35,938 nucleotides of DNA from Nodosilinea sp. WJT8-NPBG4 (GTDB taxonomy: Bacteria; Cyanobacteriota; Cyanobacteriia; Phormidesmidales; Phormidesmidaceae). The notes under the pieces were generated by a model. That model was not told where the DNA came from, searched no databases, and saw only the letters and a list, made by a program, of their open reading frames with translations. The position numbers and the translations under genes are program-made. The DNA is taken from the NCBI GenBank assembly GCA_019359285.1, contig JAHHHQ010000006.1, positions 1 through 35,938 of the forward strand, given 5' to 3'. Numbering within the stretch: the first letter of the stretch is position 1; each line of letters starts with the position of its first letter. Below are positions 1 to 8,312 of this stretch, piece by piece.

Positions 1-113
1 ATTTCTTTGCCAAGCTCAAGCAGTATCGAGCGATTGCGACCCGCTACGACAAGTTAGCCGAGACGTTTCTCAGTGCGATTTATATGGCAGCTGTCGTCAT
101 CTGGCTTAATTGA
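1..113 (+). mobile_element. IS5-type transposase, 3' end only
   Basis: An open frame entering from the left edge (codons from position 3) ends with a TGA at 111-113. Its last 36 residues include the stretches FFAKLKQYRAIATRYDKLAE and AAVVIWLN, which match the C-terminus of DDE transposases of the IS5 superfamily (IS427/IS1031-like). The catalytic core and the left end lie outside the window. The right terminal repeat should lie shortly downstream, possibly around 120-155 where TTGAGGTCC occurs, but the second end is not available for comparison. Family assignment rests on remembered sequence similarity. Confidence 0.75.
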
Positions 114-224
114 TTACACGCCCTAGGGATCACCTGCAATTGAGGTCCAGTTCCAACCTGGAGAGTGAATCGCTGAGGCATACAAAACCCATCCACCCCA
201 ATACCCATCTACCCCTAATGCCCG

Positions 225-674
225 TCACCACTGCCTCCGGTAGTGGTGCTCTACATAGCGCTTAATCTGCCGAGCCATGCGGCGAATGCCTTCCTTTTCG
301 TCGCGGCGAATAAAGGGCAAAAATACCTGGGAGAGCATGCCAGAAATGCGCTCCTGGTGAATATATTTGGTGCGGTTGGGGCCAACATCCTCCAGTTCAA
401 ATACATGCTCGCTCTTGAAGCCGGGGCCTTTAGAGATCCACCGCAGGTAGTAGTTGGGCTGCACAACCACGATGCGGGGTTGAAACTCGGTTTCGTCTTC
501 GCCCTCAAGGCGGCGCAGGGACAGGAAAATTTCGCCGCCGGGGCGGATGGGCAGGTTGGGGTCGCAGTCGTAGAGAAAGGTATTCCAACGGTGCCACTCT
601 TCTTTGCGGACTAGGGCATCCCAAACGGCAAACCGGGGAGCGTTGATGGTGACTTCGCTGTAGAGACTAGGCAT
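225..674 (-). CDS. SRPBCC (START-like/polyketide cyclase) family protein
   Basis: About 149 residues. The pattern fits a small SRPBCC ligand-binding fold: the N-terminus SLYSEVTINAPRFAVWDAL (beta strand followed by the helix typical of Polyketide_cyc2), a central W-x(2)-W-NTF element, and a C-terminal amphipathic helix (EGIRRMARQIKRYVEHH). Such proteins bind hydrophobic ligands in the cytosol; no ligand can be inferred here. An in-frame upstream start at 752 would add 26 cysteine-containing residues unlike the family, so the ATG at 672-674 is preferred. The gene stands alone, between the IS remnant and the divergent malic enzyme gene. The family is fairly certain; the function is unknown. Confidence 0.8.
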   Translation of the reverse strand: MPSLYSEVTINAPRFAVWDALVRKEEWHRWNTFLYDCDPNLPIRPGGEIFLSLRRLEGEDETEFQPRIVVVQPNYYLRWISKGPGFKSEHVFELEDVGPNRTKYIHQERISGMLSQVFLPFIRRDEKEGIRRMARQIKRYVEHHYRRQW

Positions 675-863
675 GGCGGTGAGGAGGGTAGCCAAGAAGC
701 GGGCGCCAGAAATCGTGCATAGGTAACAGACGCTACTGCTATCTTCACACACACTGGGTGGACACAGACGGGAGCGACTTAGTCGCCTAAACTAGGGAGC
801 TGGTCTTAATATTCCCTCAGAACAGCATTCTTGTTTCGCTGGCGATCGCCCAAAGGTTTTGGC

Positions 864-2255
864 ATGGCAACTCTTACCCCCAACCCTAGTTATAGTCTCA
901 GTTTACGGCTCAAAATTCCAAATAAAACCGGCATGTTGGCGCGCATTACCCAGGCTATTGCCGAGGCCGGGGGAAATTTGGGCGATTTTGAGCTAATCAG
1001 CCGCAGCCGCCGTGACCTGGTGCGGGTGCTGCACGTGGATGCTTCCAGCGAAGCCCATGTTGAAGACATTATTGCGGCGGTCAAAACCGTTGAAGACATC
1101 GAGATTTTGGAGATTTGCGATCGCACCTTTAAAATCCACGAGGGCGGCAAGATCAGCGTGGAGAGCAAGCTGGAGCTGCACAGTCAGGATGACCTGGCTA
1201 TGGCCTACACCCCCGGCGTCGGGCGGGTGTGCGTCGAAATTGCCGAGCACCCCGATCGCGTCTTTGATCTCACCATCAAGGGCAACACGGTGGCGATCGT
1301 CACCGACGGCAGCGCCGTGTTGGGCCTAGGGAATCTTGGCCCCGCCGCCGCTCTGCCGGTGATGGAGGGTAAGGCACTGCTGTTTAAGAAATTTGCCGGG
1401 CTGGATGCCTTCCCAATCTGTCTAGACACCCAGGACACTGACGCGATCGTCACCGCCGTAAAGCAGTTGGCCCCCGTCTTTGGCGGCGTCAACCTCGAAG
1501 ACATCAGCGCCCCCCGCTGCTTTGAGATCGAGGCTCGCCTGCGCCAGGAGCTAGATATTCCCGTCTTCCACGACGACCAGCACGGCACCGCCATTGTCAC
1601 CCTGGCAGCGCTGATCAACGCCCTCAAGCTCGTCAACAAATCTCTCATCCAGGTCAAGGTGGTGATCAACGGAGCCGGGGCAGCGGGGGTGGCGATCGCC
1701 AAGCTGCTGCAAAAAGCTGGAGCCACCTCCATCGTGCTCTGCGACTCCAAAGGCATTCTCTCGCTGAGCCGCGACGACCTGAACGACCAAAAACAGGAAT
1801 TTGCGGTGGAAGCATCGGGCACCCTGGCCGACGCTATGGTGGGAGCCGACATCTTTCTGGGCGTCAGCGCGCCGGGGGTCGTGTCGGTGGATATGGTGGC
1901 CTCTATGGCGGCAGACCCGATTGTGTTTGCCATGGCCAACCCGATCCCTGAAATTCAGCCCGAGCTGGTGACTCACAAAGTGGCCGTGATGGCCACGGGC
2001 CGCAGCGACTACCCCAACCAGATCAACAACGTGCTGGCCTTCCCGGGGGTGCTGCGGGGGGCGATCGACTGTCGCGCCCAAGAGATTACGCCGTCGATGT
2101 ACCTAGAAGCCGCCTATGCGATCGCAGCCCTAGTCAGCCCCCAACAGCTGGATCGTGAGCACATCATTCCCTCAGTGTTCGATGAGCGCGTGGCGGCGGC
2201 GGTCGCCTCAGCCGTCAAGCATGCGGCCCGCGTCGATGGGGTTGCAAGGAAGTAG
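864..2255 (+). CDS. NAD(P)-dependent malic enzyme with N-terminal ACT domain
   Basis: About 463 residues. Residues ~8-90 form an ACT-like regulatory domain (SLRLKIPNKTGMLARITQAI, then a strand-helix repeat). The rest is a bacterial-type malic enzyme: GKISVESKLELHSQDDLAMA, the AYTPGVGRV motif, LGLGNLGPAAALPVMEGKA, the metal-site segment FHDDQHGTAIVTLAAL, the Rossmann motif VINGAGAAGVAIAKLL, and FAMANPIPEI near the end. The enzyme decarboxylates malate oxidatively to pyruvate in the cytosol. The ACT domain suggests allosteric control by a small metabolite; that is inference. An alternative TTG start at 831 would add 11 residues. The ATG at 864 is preferred because it is preceded by AAAGG and begins the ACT domain cleanly. 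The gene converges on the GNAT gene across a palindromic spacer. Confidence 0.93.
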   Translation: MATLTPNPSYSLSLRLKIPNKTGMLARITQAIAEAGGNLGDFELISRSRRDLVRVLHVDASSEAHVEDIIAAVKTVEDIEILEICDRTFKIHEGGKISVESKLELHSQDDLAMAYTPGVGRVCVEIAEHPDRVFDLTIKGNTVAIVTDGSAVLGLGNLGPAAALPVMEGKALLFKKFAGLDAFPICLDTQDTDAIVTAVKQLAPVFGGVNLEDISAPRCFEIEARLRQELDIPVFHDDQHGTAIVTLAALINALKLVNKSLIQVKVVINGAGAAGVAIAKLLQKAGATSIVLCDSKGILSLSRDDLNDQKQEFAVEASGTLADAMVGADIFLGVSAPGVVSVDMVASMAADPIVFAMANPIPEIQPELVTHKVAVMATGRSDYPNQINNVLAFPGVLRGAIDCRAQEITPSMYLEAAYAIAALVSPQQLDREHIIPSVFDERVAAAVASAVKHAARVDGVARK

Positions 2256-2257
2256 AT

Positions 2258-2325
2258 CAGGTATGGGGTGTAGGGTACAGGGCTGCTCCTTAAACCCTGC
2301 ACCCTATACCCTGTAACCACCCTAG
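2258..2325. repeat. Intergenic imperfect palindrome (TAGGGT-type)
   Basis: The gap between the convergent malic enzyme and GNAT genes holds two facing arms, GTGTAGGGTACAGGGCT (left) and a near inverse copy built on CCCTGCACCCTATACCC (right), separated by a short loop. The same arm sequence recurs around 10505-10560, and a T/A-rich relative lies at 14830-14885. It could serve as a bidirectional terminator, but there is no clear T-tract. Confidence 0.6.
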
Positions 2326-2333
2326 GCCCTGAC

Positions 2334-2801
2334 CTAAGCCAACACCCGTTCTACTAAGTACCGCGTAAACTGCACGCCGTTGCGATCGATCACTTCGGTG
2401 GCGTACTGGCTGAAACCAAATTTTTGGAATAGCCCCAGGCTAAACTCGCCAGCCTCAGCGTAGAGGCGTTGGATTTGCTTCTCCTGGGCGTGGGCTAGCA
2501 CCGCCTGCATCAGTAACGAGCCGACGCCCTGGCGCAGACAGTCGTGGCGTACGTAGGTGGAGGCCACATAGCCGTTGTCGTCAATACCCGAAAAGCCAAG
2601 GATGGAAGTATCGTCATCCTCGGCCACGTAGGTGGTCACCCCTAGGATGAACTGGTGAAACCGAGGGCTAGCGGCATCGACGGCCGCCCAAGCCTCGACT
2701 TGAGCCGGGAGGTAGTGCTGCGGGCCGTTGACTAGCACCGTTTCTCGAAATAGCGTTGCCAGGGCCGGTAAATCGGCTTCAATTGCGGTACGAAGATTCA
2801 T
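2334..2801 (-). CDS. GNAT family N-acetyltransferase
   Basis: 155 residues, the usual size for a single GNAT domain. It opens with MNLRTAIEADLPALATLFRE (the beta1-alpha1 of GNATs). It has the acetyl-CoA pyrophosphate-binding segment CLRQGVGSLLMQAVLAHA (motif A, Q/R-x-x-G-x-G/A) at about residues 89-106, and a late LYAEAG...LFQKFGF segment typical of motif B and the FY-GF element. It would transfer an acetyl group from acetyl-CoA to an unknown amine substrate in the cytosol. The start lies 7 bp after the stop of the VOC gene, so the two are probably co-transcribed. The substrate cannot be predicted. Confidence 0.88.
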   Translation of the reverse strand: MNLRTAIEADLPALATLFRETVLVNGPQHYLPAQVEAWAAVDAASPRFHQFILGVTTYVAEDDDTSILGFSGIDDNGYVASTYVRHDCLRQGVGSLLMQAVLAHAQEKQIQRLYAEAGEFSLGLFQKFGFSQYATEVIDRNGVQFTRYLVERVLA

Positions 2802-2808
2802 GCTTGAG

Positions 2809-3486
2809 TTACCAGTGGACTATCAACGGTAGGGCGGGACGAAAATCGTGGTGCTGTGCCTGGGTCTCTCCATCAAAGCCAAGTTCCATTAGATAGGCCG
2901 GGCCGGTTTGGACTGCGATTAAGTTGGTGGCAGAGAGCGCCTCTAATTCCCCCGATCGCGGCGGCGGTTGGGTCAAGGTAAAACTAACCCGCGTCACCTC
3001 GCGTAACCCAAAGGCATGATCAAGGGGTTGTGCCTTGGCTTCAGTGTAGCTATCCTGTCGCTTGGCAAAGGGCAGACAAAACAGCATCGGCTCGCTCAGC
3101 ACCGATACATTGGTCGCTACAGGTATGGCTACGCCCGCCGGAAAGTAAGCGGGCTGGTAGTTCCAAGTGGGGAAGGGAAGGGTTTCGGAGGCTTGGCCTG
3201 CGATCGGGCGTAGGCATACCCCAAAGGGGCAAGTGCCCTGAGCCAGACCAGACCAGCGATCCCACAGATAGGTGGGGCGAATGACGTCAGACTGGGCCTC
3301 AGCGGCATTGTGCACCCACAGCAGCTCCAGCATCAGGTTGTGAAAAAAGCAGCGGTTAGCCGTGCCTTGGCCGGCATGCACGTTGGCTCTACCCTCCACT
3401 ATCCCAAACTGGAGCAGCTGTTCAGCGGCAGGGGCGTTGGGAGTGGTGCAAACAAACAGGTGATCGAGTTCAAACGCCATGGCCAT
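2809..3486 (-). CDS. VOC/glyoxalase-like domain protein
   Basis: 225 residues. The N-terminus AFELDHLFVCTTPNAPAAEQLL has the H-containing first strand of the vicinal-oxygen-chelate fold (glyoxalase_3-like), followed by HAGQGTANRCFFHNLMLELLWVH, where H and E are positioned as VOC metal ligands. The second half is less typical and ends in a short beta-rich tail. VOC proteins are metal-dependent isomerases, dioxygenases or resistance proteins; the substrate is unknown. The start ATG overlaps the TAA of the decayed upstream ORF (TAATG arrangement), and a second ATG two codons later (3480) is possible. The downstream GNAT gene follows after 7 bp. Confidence 0.75.
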   Translation of the reverse strand: MAMAFELDHLFVCTTPNAPAAEQLLQFGIVEGRANVHAGQGTANRCFFHNLMLELLWVHNAAEAQSDVIRPTYLWDRWSGLAQGTCPFGVCLRPIAGQASETLPFPTWNYQPAYFPAGVAIPVATNVSVLSEPMLFCLPFAKRQDSYTEAKAQPLDHAFGLREVTRVSFTLTQPPPRSGELEALSATNLIAVQTGPAYLMELGFDGETQAQHHDFRPALPLIVHW

Positions 3487-3962
3487 TAATCCAGTAGGGC
3501 ATTAGGGAGATTCGCAGCCAACAGGCACCGCTGAACTGCCGCAGAAGCTAACCATAAAGCGATCGCCCCCCAAGCTGGAGGGCTGCCGCCAGGGAGCTTA
3601 CCCCCGGGACCACGCCCAAGATTGCCGGCATCGTCCAGACCTATCTTCACCAGGACTGCTGAACCAATCCCTCTGCTTCTCGGTCTCGACAGCAAAATCA
3701 GGTGATTTGAGCGAAACATCAAGGTACTCTGCCCTATGCCCTTGAGGATACATAAACTCAAGGCCTGTGGAAACAGCGGCACCCTCTTCAGCGGTAATGA
3801 CCATCCGGCAACGAATTTGCCCAGGGAATGAATTGATTGCTGCGGGCACTTGAACGGTGCGCCGACAGGAACGCGGCTCTGGGCCATGTTAGCGCCAGCA
3901 GCTAAGGTCACTAGCGCCGCCAACGTCATCGGGCGGACGGGGTTTGAACGGGGGCTATCCAT
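3486..3962 (-). pseudogene. Probable decayed secreted-protein gene (frameshifted)
   Basis: From the ATG at 3960-3962 the frame begins MDSPRSNPVRPMTLAALVTL, a signal-peptide-like start (Ala-rich core, cleavage-like GANMAQS). After about 38 residues the frame becomes low-quality sequence. A second frame, offset by one base, continues plausibly from about 3849 to 3598 (INSFPGQIRCRMVITAEEG, GLEFMYPQGHRAEYLDVSLK). Joining the two gives a more protein-like product than either alone, which suggests a single-base indel near 3850 and later decay. I do not recognise the family. The final TAA overlaps the ATG of the VOC gene, so a short coupled ORF remains possible. Confidence 0.4.
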
Positions 3963-4207
3963 GGAAGGCGCTGTCGATGAAGGGGAGAGAAAATTTCAGG
4001 GAAATTAACTTCACCCACAGCTCAAATAATTCCGCTCAGAGGGGGAAAATTTAGAGCCAGTCTCTAACCAGAGGCGCGTAGCCTGCCAGCCAACGGCGAC
4101 AGGGTAGGGTTGCAGGTGACGGGCCCATGGCTCTAGGCAGTCCCTGACCCCTGACACTCTGCTTGTGCCTAAGCCGTTCTGTCAAAACAATTTAATGGAC
4201 TCCTAGT

Positions 4208-5431
4208 CTATGCCGTTCTCAAGGCCACAATAGGATCCAGCTTGGCTGCTTGACGCGCTGGAAAAACGCCAAAGAACAGGCCAATGCCGCCAGAAATGCT
4301 CACCGTCAGCAGAATCGCCCCCCCGGAAATCCCAGCTTCAAAGGGAGTCAACACCCCAATCAGCAGAATGCCGCTCACCCCCACGGCGGTGCCAATCACG
4401 CCCCCCGCGATCGATAGAATGATCGCCTCAATGAGGAATTGGCCCAAAATATCGCCTTGGGAGGCTCCGATCGCCTTTCTCAGCCCAATTTCTTGGGTGC
4501 GCTCGCGCACCGACACCAGCATGATATTCATAATGCCGATGCCGCCGACAAAGAGGGAAATGCCGGCGATCGCCGCCAGCATCAGCGTCAGCGCTCCGGT
4601 AATCGTGTTAGCGATGGTGAGCAGCGAGTCCTGACTGCTGATGTAGAAGTCGTCTTCGTCGCGAATGTTGTGGCGCAGGCGCAGCAGGTTGGTGATCTGA
4701 AACTCGGCGGTGTCCATGCTGGTGCGATCGCGGGCCGACACCGTAATGAACGAGACCTCAATGCCGTAGGGCGATCGCTCGCTGCCGCCTAAGCGGCTAG
4801 CTTTGGTCGTCAGCGGCACCATCACCGCGTCGTCATAGTCGAGGCCCAGGTTAGAGCCTTTCTTCTCCAGCACGCCAACAACGTCAAAGTTGATGCCCCC
4901 CACCCGAATCTGCTGACCCAGGCCCGATTCATCATCAAACAGCCGTTCCCGCAGGGTTTCGCCTACCACCGCCACCTGAGCACTGCGGGAGACATCCAAA
5001 TCGCTGATGAAGCGTCCGTTAGCCACCTCAAAGCTGCGCACCGCGAGAAAGTCTGGCGTAGTGCCCACCACATTGATGTTGGCGTTGCGGTTGCGAAAGG
5101 TGACGAGCTGACGACCGCTCGACTCTGCCGCCACGCCGCTGACCGAGGGCACCTGCTCAGCGATCGCCGTCGCGTCATCTAGCACCAGCGTGCGCGGCAC
5201 CTCTAGGGAACCCAGCTCGCGCGTTTCGCGGCTGCCCGGCACCACAAACAGCACGTTTGGCCCAAGGGTTTCGAGCTGGGCATTGACATACCGCTGCGCC
5301 CCTTCGCCCAGACCGACCATCGTGATCACCGACGCATTGCCGATGATGATGCCGAGCATGGTGAGGGCGCTGCGGAGGCGGTTGGCCGCCAGGGTTTTGG
5401 TCGCCATCGACAGGCTTTCTTGCAGGTTCAT
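4208..5431 (-). CDS. ABC transporter permease, MacB/FtsX type
   Basis: 407 residues, the usual length for MacB-type permeases that lack a fused ATPase. It has an N-terminal amphipathic segment with ANRLRSALTMLGIIIGNASV as first membrane helix, a large periplasmic MacB_PCD-like domain (~45-275), then three C-terminal helices with the FtsX signature GGIGIMNIMLVSVRERTQEI and LRKAIGAS, ending FPARQAAKLDPIVALR. In this family the permease couples cytoplasmic ATP hydrolysis to periplasmic movements that drive export through a tripartite pump. The HlyD-type adaptor gene lies 154 bp upstream on the same strand. The cognate ATPase gene normally found in such clusters is not in the neighbourhood. Confidence 0.92.
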   Translation of the reverse strand: MNLQESLSMATKTLAANRLRSALTMLGIIIGNASVITMVGLGEGAQRYVNAQLETLGPNVLFVVPGSRETRELGSLEVPRTLVLDDATAIAEQVPSVSGVAAESSGRQLVTFRNRNANINVVGTTPDFLAVRSFEVANGRFISDLDVSRSAQVAVVGETLRERLFDDESGLGQQIRVGGINFDVVGVLEKKGSNLGLDYDDAVMVPLTTKASRLGGSERSPYGIEVSFITVSARDRTSMDTAEFQITNLLRLRHNIRDEDDFYISSQDSLLTIANTITGALTLMLAAIAGISLFVGGIGIMNIMLVSVRERTQEIGLRKAIGASQGDILGQFLIEAIILSIAGGVIGTAVGVSGILLIGVLTPFEAGISGGAILLTVSISGGIGLFFGVFPARQAAKLDPIVALRTA

Positions 5432-5585
5432 AGGGAAAACAGGGTTAGGAATTTGTCAGGGCAGCCAAGAATTGAGACCGGGCTTCTACAGCTTCTTCTA
5501 GAGGCGATGGATGGGGTACTGACAAGGAGACTTGAGCGGTCATCGGAGGCAGCCTATCCACGGGTCTGGGGCGCTGGGCAGTTTG

Positions 5586-6926
5586 CTACTGCTCTTGGCG
5601 GACGGTGATATTTTCGAGGGATTTGCCGGGGGGTAGATCGACAAAGACGCGATCGCCCTCCTCAATACCGTCAACAATTTGAATTTGATCGCCTACCTGA
5701 GGGCCCAGGGTCACGGGCTGAAACACAATATCGCGGTCCTCACCGGGCACTAGCACCCCGCTTTCCCCCGCCTGGGTTACCACCGCCACCGTGGGCACCA
5801 CCAGGGCATCAGCCAGCTGATCGCCGACAAAATTTACGTTGACATTCATGTTCGATCGCAGAATATCTTTGCCGTCGATTAGCTCAATCTGCACCTGAAA
5901 CAGGGTGACGCTTTGCCGCTCGATCGCCTCGGGGGCCACCAGCTTAACCCGGCCAGCAAAAGTCTGATCTGGGAAGGCATCGGCCACCACTTCTACCGTC
6001 TGCCCCGGCTCGATTAAAGCAATATCAGCCTCGGGCACCTCGGCCAGCACCTCTAGATCTTCGGCTAGGGCCACGATCGCGGTAGAGGTGGCCGACGACA
6101 GCTCGGAGGCTGAGGTGGTGGGGGTGACAAAGGCACCTTCCGTGGCGAATTTTTGGGTGATAATGCCGCCAAAGGGGGCACGAATCAGGGTTTCATCCTG
6201 GCGAATTTGGGCCCCGTCGAGCTGGGCACGAGCCTGAGCCAGGCGGGCCTCGGCCTGGGCGATCGCCTCCTGGCGCGGCCCACTGCGCAGGTCATCCACT
6301 CGCCGCTGCGACTCGGTGACGCGGGCCTGGGCCTGCTCCAGGGTGGCCTGGGCGCTGCGCTGCTCACGGGCGGCGGTGTCGAGGTCCGTCGCCGCCACCG
6401 CTCCTCGGTCAAACAGCTGCTGGCGGCGAGCCAGATCGCTGGTGGCGAGATCTAGCCGGGCCTGGGCATCGCGCACCTGGGCGCGGTTGGCTTCGACGGT
6501 CGCCTCCGCCTGGGTAATTTCGTCGGGGCGGCTGCCCTGGCGCAGCTCGGCCAGGGCGGCTTCGGCCTCAGCCACGGCGGCCTGATTTTGACTCACCTGG
6601 GCAGCGGTGTCGCGGCTTTTCATGCGGGCAATAACCTGGCCAGGCTGGACGCGATCGCCCTGCTCTACGAAGAGTTCTTCCAAAACACCGGCATTCTCAG
6701 GGCTGAGATTCACCGTCTGCACCGGTCTCACCGTGCCGCTGGCCGCCACCCGCACCGTCAGGGGCTCGATCGCCGCCGCAGTCGTAAAGGCCTCGACATC
6801 GTAAGCGCTCTGGCGGCTGCGCCAAACTTCAAACCCCACCGAGCCCGCCACTACGGCCGCCGCTGCCAGCCCGGCCAACAGCCACACCAGCGGACGACGC
6901 ACCTTACCAATCAAGGGAAACTGCAT
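5586..6926 (-). CDS. HlyD/RND-type periplasmic adaptor (membrane fusion protein)
   Basis: 446 residues. One N-terminal membrane anchor lies at ~11-33 (PLVWLLAGLAAAAVVAGSVG). A first half-lipoyl domain (VRVAASGTVRPVQTVNLSPE, VEQGDRVQPGQVIARM) is followed by a long Ala/Gln/Arg-rich coiled coil (~105-245), the second half-lipoyl (LIRAPFGGIITQKFATEGAF), a beta-barrel domain and a membrane-proximal domain. This is the standard adaptor architecture linking an inner-membrane ABC pump to an outer-membrane TolC-like channel. The permease gene follows downstream. No strong Shine-Dalgarno is visible before the ATG. A TAAACT/AGTTTA palindrome lies about 30 bp upstream and could be an operator. Confidence 0.93.
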   Translation of the reverse strand: MQFPLIGKVRRPLVWLLAGLAAAAVVAGSVGFEVWRSRQSAYDVEAFTTAAAIEPLTVRVAASGTVRPVQTVNLSPENAGVLEELFVEQGDRVQPGQVIARMKSRDTAAQVSQNQAAVAEAEAALAELRQGSRPDEITQAEATVEANRAQVRDAQARLDLATSDLARRQQLFDRGAVAATDLDTAAREQRSAQATLEQAQARVTESQRRVDDLRSGPRQEAIAQAEARLAQARAQLDGAQIRQDETLIRAPFGGIITQKFATEGAFVTPTTSASELSSATSTAIVALAEDLEVLAEVPEADIALIEPGQTVEVVADAFPDQTFAGRVKLVAPEAIERQSVTLFQVQIELIDGKDILRSNMNVNVNFVGDQLADALVVPTVAVVTQAGESGVLVPGEDRDIVFQPVTLGPQVGDQIQIVDGIEEGDRVFVDLPPGKSLENITVRQEQ

Positions 6927-6953
6927 AAAAACTTTTTAGATTTTGGCCAGAAC

Positions 6954-6969
6954 TAAACTACTCAGTTTA
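6954..6969. promoter_or_regulatory. Candidate operator palindrome upstream of the efflux adaptor
   Basis: TAAACT-actc-AGTTTA is a perfect 6-bp inverted repeat with a 4-bp spacer. It lies 28 bp upstream of the HlyD start, in the 148-bp divergent gap to the Gfo/Idh gene. Its size and position resemble operators of TetR-type regulators that control efflux genes. No regulator gene is present in the window, so the assignment is inference. Confidence 0.35.
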
Positions 6970-7074
6970 ATTGTAGCGATCGCAGCTTGCCCCTTACCCT
7001 GGGATAGGGCATTGGCTATCTAGCCCGCCCCCTGCATTGATAAGGGCATCGACAAGGGCATGGATGAGGTTGCT

Positions 7075-8175
7075 ATGGCAGAAACTCCGATTCAGGTGGC
7101 GGTGGTCGGCACCGGCTTTGGTCAGAAGGTTCACATACCCGGGCTACAGGCCCACCATCGCACTGAGGTAGTCGCGGTATATCACCGCGACCTGGCAAAA
7201 GCACAGGCGATCGCGGCCGAGCACAGCATCCCCCACGCCTGCGACAGTGTAGAGGCTATCGTGGCCCTGCCCCAGGTGCAGGCGGTGACCATCGCTACCC
7301 CGCCCTTTCTGCACTACTCCCAGGCCAAAACCGTGCTTGAGGCGGGCAAGCACCTGCTGCTGGAGAAGCCCACGGCGCTCTCCGGGGCCGAGGCCGAGGC
7401 GATCGCTGAATTGGCGCACGATCACAACCTCATCGCCACCATGGACTTTGAATTTCGCTTTGTGCCCGCCTGGCAGCGGCTGGCCGAGCTGCTAGCCGAG
7501 GGCTACGTCGGCAACCTGCGCTTCGTCAACATCACCTGGACTGTGCCGGGCCGCGCCGACTCCAGCCGCCCCTGGAACTGGTACTCTCGCCAAGACCAGG
7601 GAGGCGGTGCCTTGGGCGCTTTTGCCTCCCACAGCTTCGACTACATCACCTGGCTGTTTGACCCTATCCAGCGGCTCAGTGCCCGCCTCAGCACCGCCAT
7701 TCCCCAGCGGCCCGACCCCTCGGGAGAGCTCCAGCCGGTAGATGCCGACGACACCTGTAGTTTGATCCTCGATTTGGCCAACGGTGCCCCCTGTCAGGTG
7801 GCGATCAGCTCCGTCACCTACGCGGGACGGGGCCACTGGGTCGAGGTCTACGGCGACGGTGGCACCCTGGTGCTGGGCAGCGACAATCTCACTGACTACG
7901 TTCACGGTTTTAAGCTCTGGGGCAGCCAAGGCGGCGCAGCCCTCGCAGAACTGCCGATTCCCGAGCGCCTTCAGTTTCCCACTACCTACAGCGATGGGCG
8001 CATTGCCCCCTTTGTGCGGGTAGTCAACCACTGGGTTAGCGATATCGATCGCGGCCTGGCTACCGAGCCGTCGATTTGGGATGGGGTGCGATCGCAGCAC
8101 CTGATGGATTTAGCCCATCAGTCCCACCGCCAAAATGCCTGGATAGAGGTGCCCAAACCCCTATTTCAAGTGTAG
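7075..8175 (+). CDS. Gfo/Idh/MocA family NAD(P)-dependent oxidoreductase
   Basis: About 366 residues, typical family length. The N-terminal Rossmann domain starts IQVAVVGTGFGQKVHIPGLQ and contains the family signature LLEKPTALSGAEAEAIAELA (EKP motif), where the Lys is catalytic. The C-terminal GFO_IDH_MocA_C-type domain (from about residue 135) begins FRFVPAWQRLAELLAEGYVG and contains DQGGGALGAFASHSFDYITW, with the family's conserved G-G-G/A-x-x-D/H pattern. These enzymes oxidise or reduce sugars, inositols or related polyols; the substrate is unknown. An upstream ATG at 7060 is possible, but GAGG at 7065-7068 gives ideal spacing to the ATG at 7075. The gene is divergent from the efflux pair. 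Confidence 0.92.
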   Translation: MAETPIQVAVVGTGFGQKVHIPGLQAHHRTEVVAVYHRDLAKAQAIAAEHSIPHACDSVEAIVALPQVQAVTIATPPFLHYSQAKTVLEAGKHLLLEKPTALSGAEAEAIAELAHDHNLIATMDFEFRFVPAWQRLAELLAEGYVGNLRFVNITWTVPGRADSSRPWNWYSRQDQGGGALGAFASHSFDYITWLFDPIQRLSARLSTAIPQRPDPSGELQPVDADDTCSLILDLANGAPCQVAISSVTYAGRGHWVEVYGDGGTLVLGSDNLTDYVHGFKLWGSQGGAALAELPIPERLQFPTTYSDGRIAPFVRVVNHWVSDIDRGLATEPSIWDGVRSQHLMDLAHQSHRQNAWIEVPKPLFQV

Positions 8176-8312
8176 AAATGTTCCTGATTTAGGCAGGCCT
8201 GCCCTCCAGCGTTGGGGGTAAGGGGTATCCTCAGGGCATCCTTAACCTATAAACGGTGCAGCGTTCCAGCCACTTCTATCGCCTCCCCCTTTAGCCACCG
8301 CCCCGGTGATCC

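Noticed and set aside
1205..1939. Long open frame antisense to the malic enzyme gene
   Set aside because: It mirrors the codon structure of a well-identified enzyme; the Ser/Thr/Ala-rich product has no family features.
7492..8100. Open frame antisense to the Gfo/Idh gene
   Set aside because: Shadow of a strongly supported gene in GC-rich DNA; no Shine-Dalgarno.
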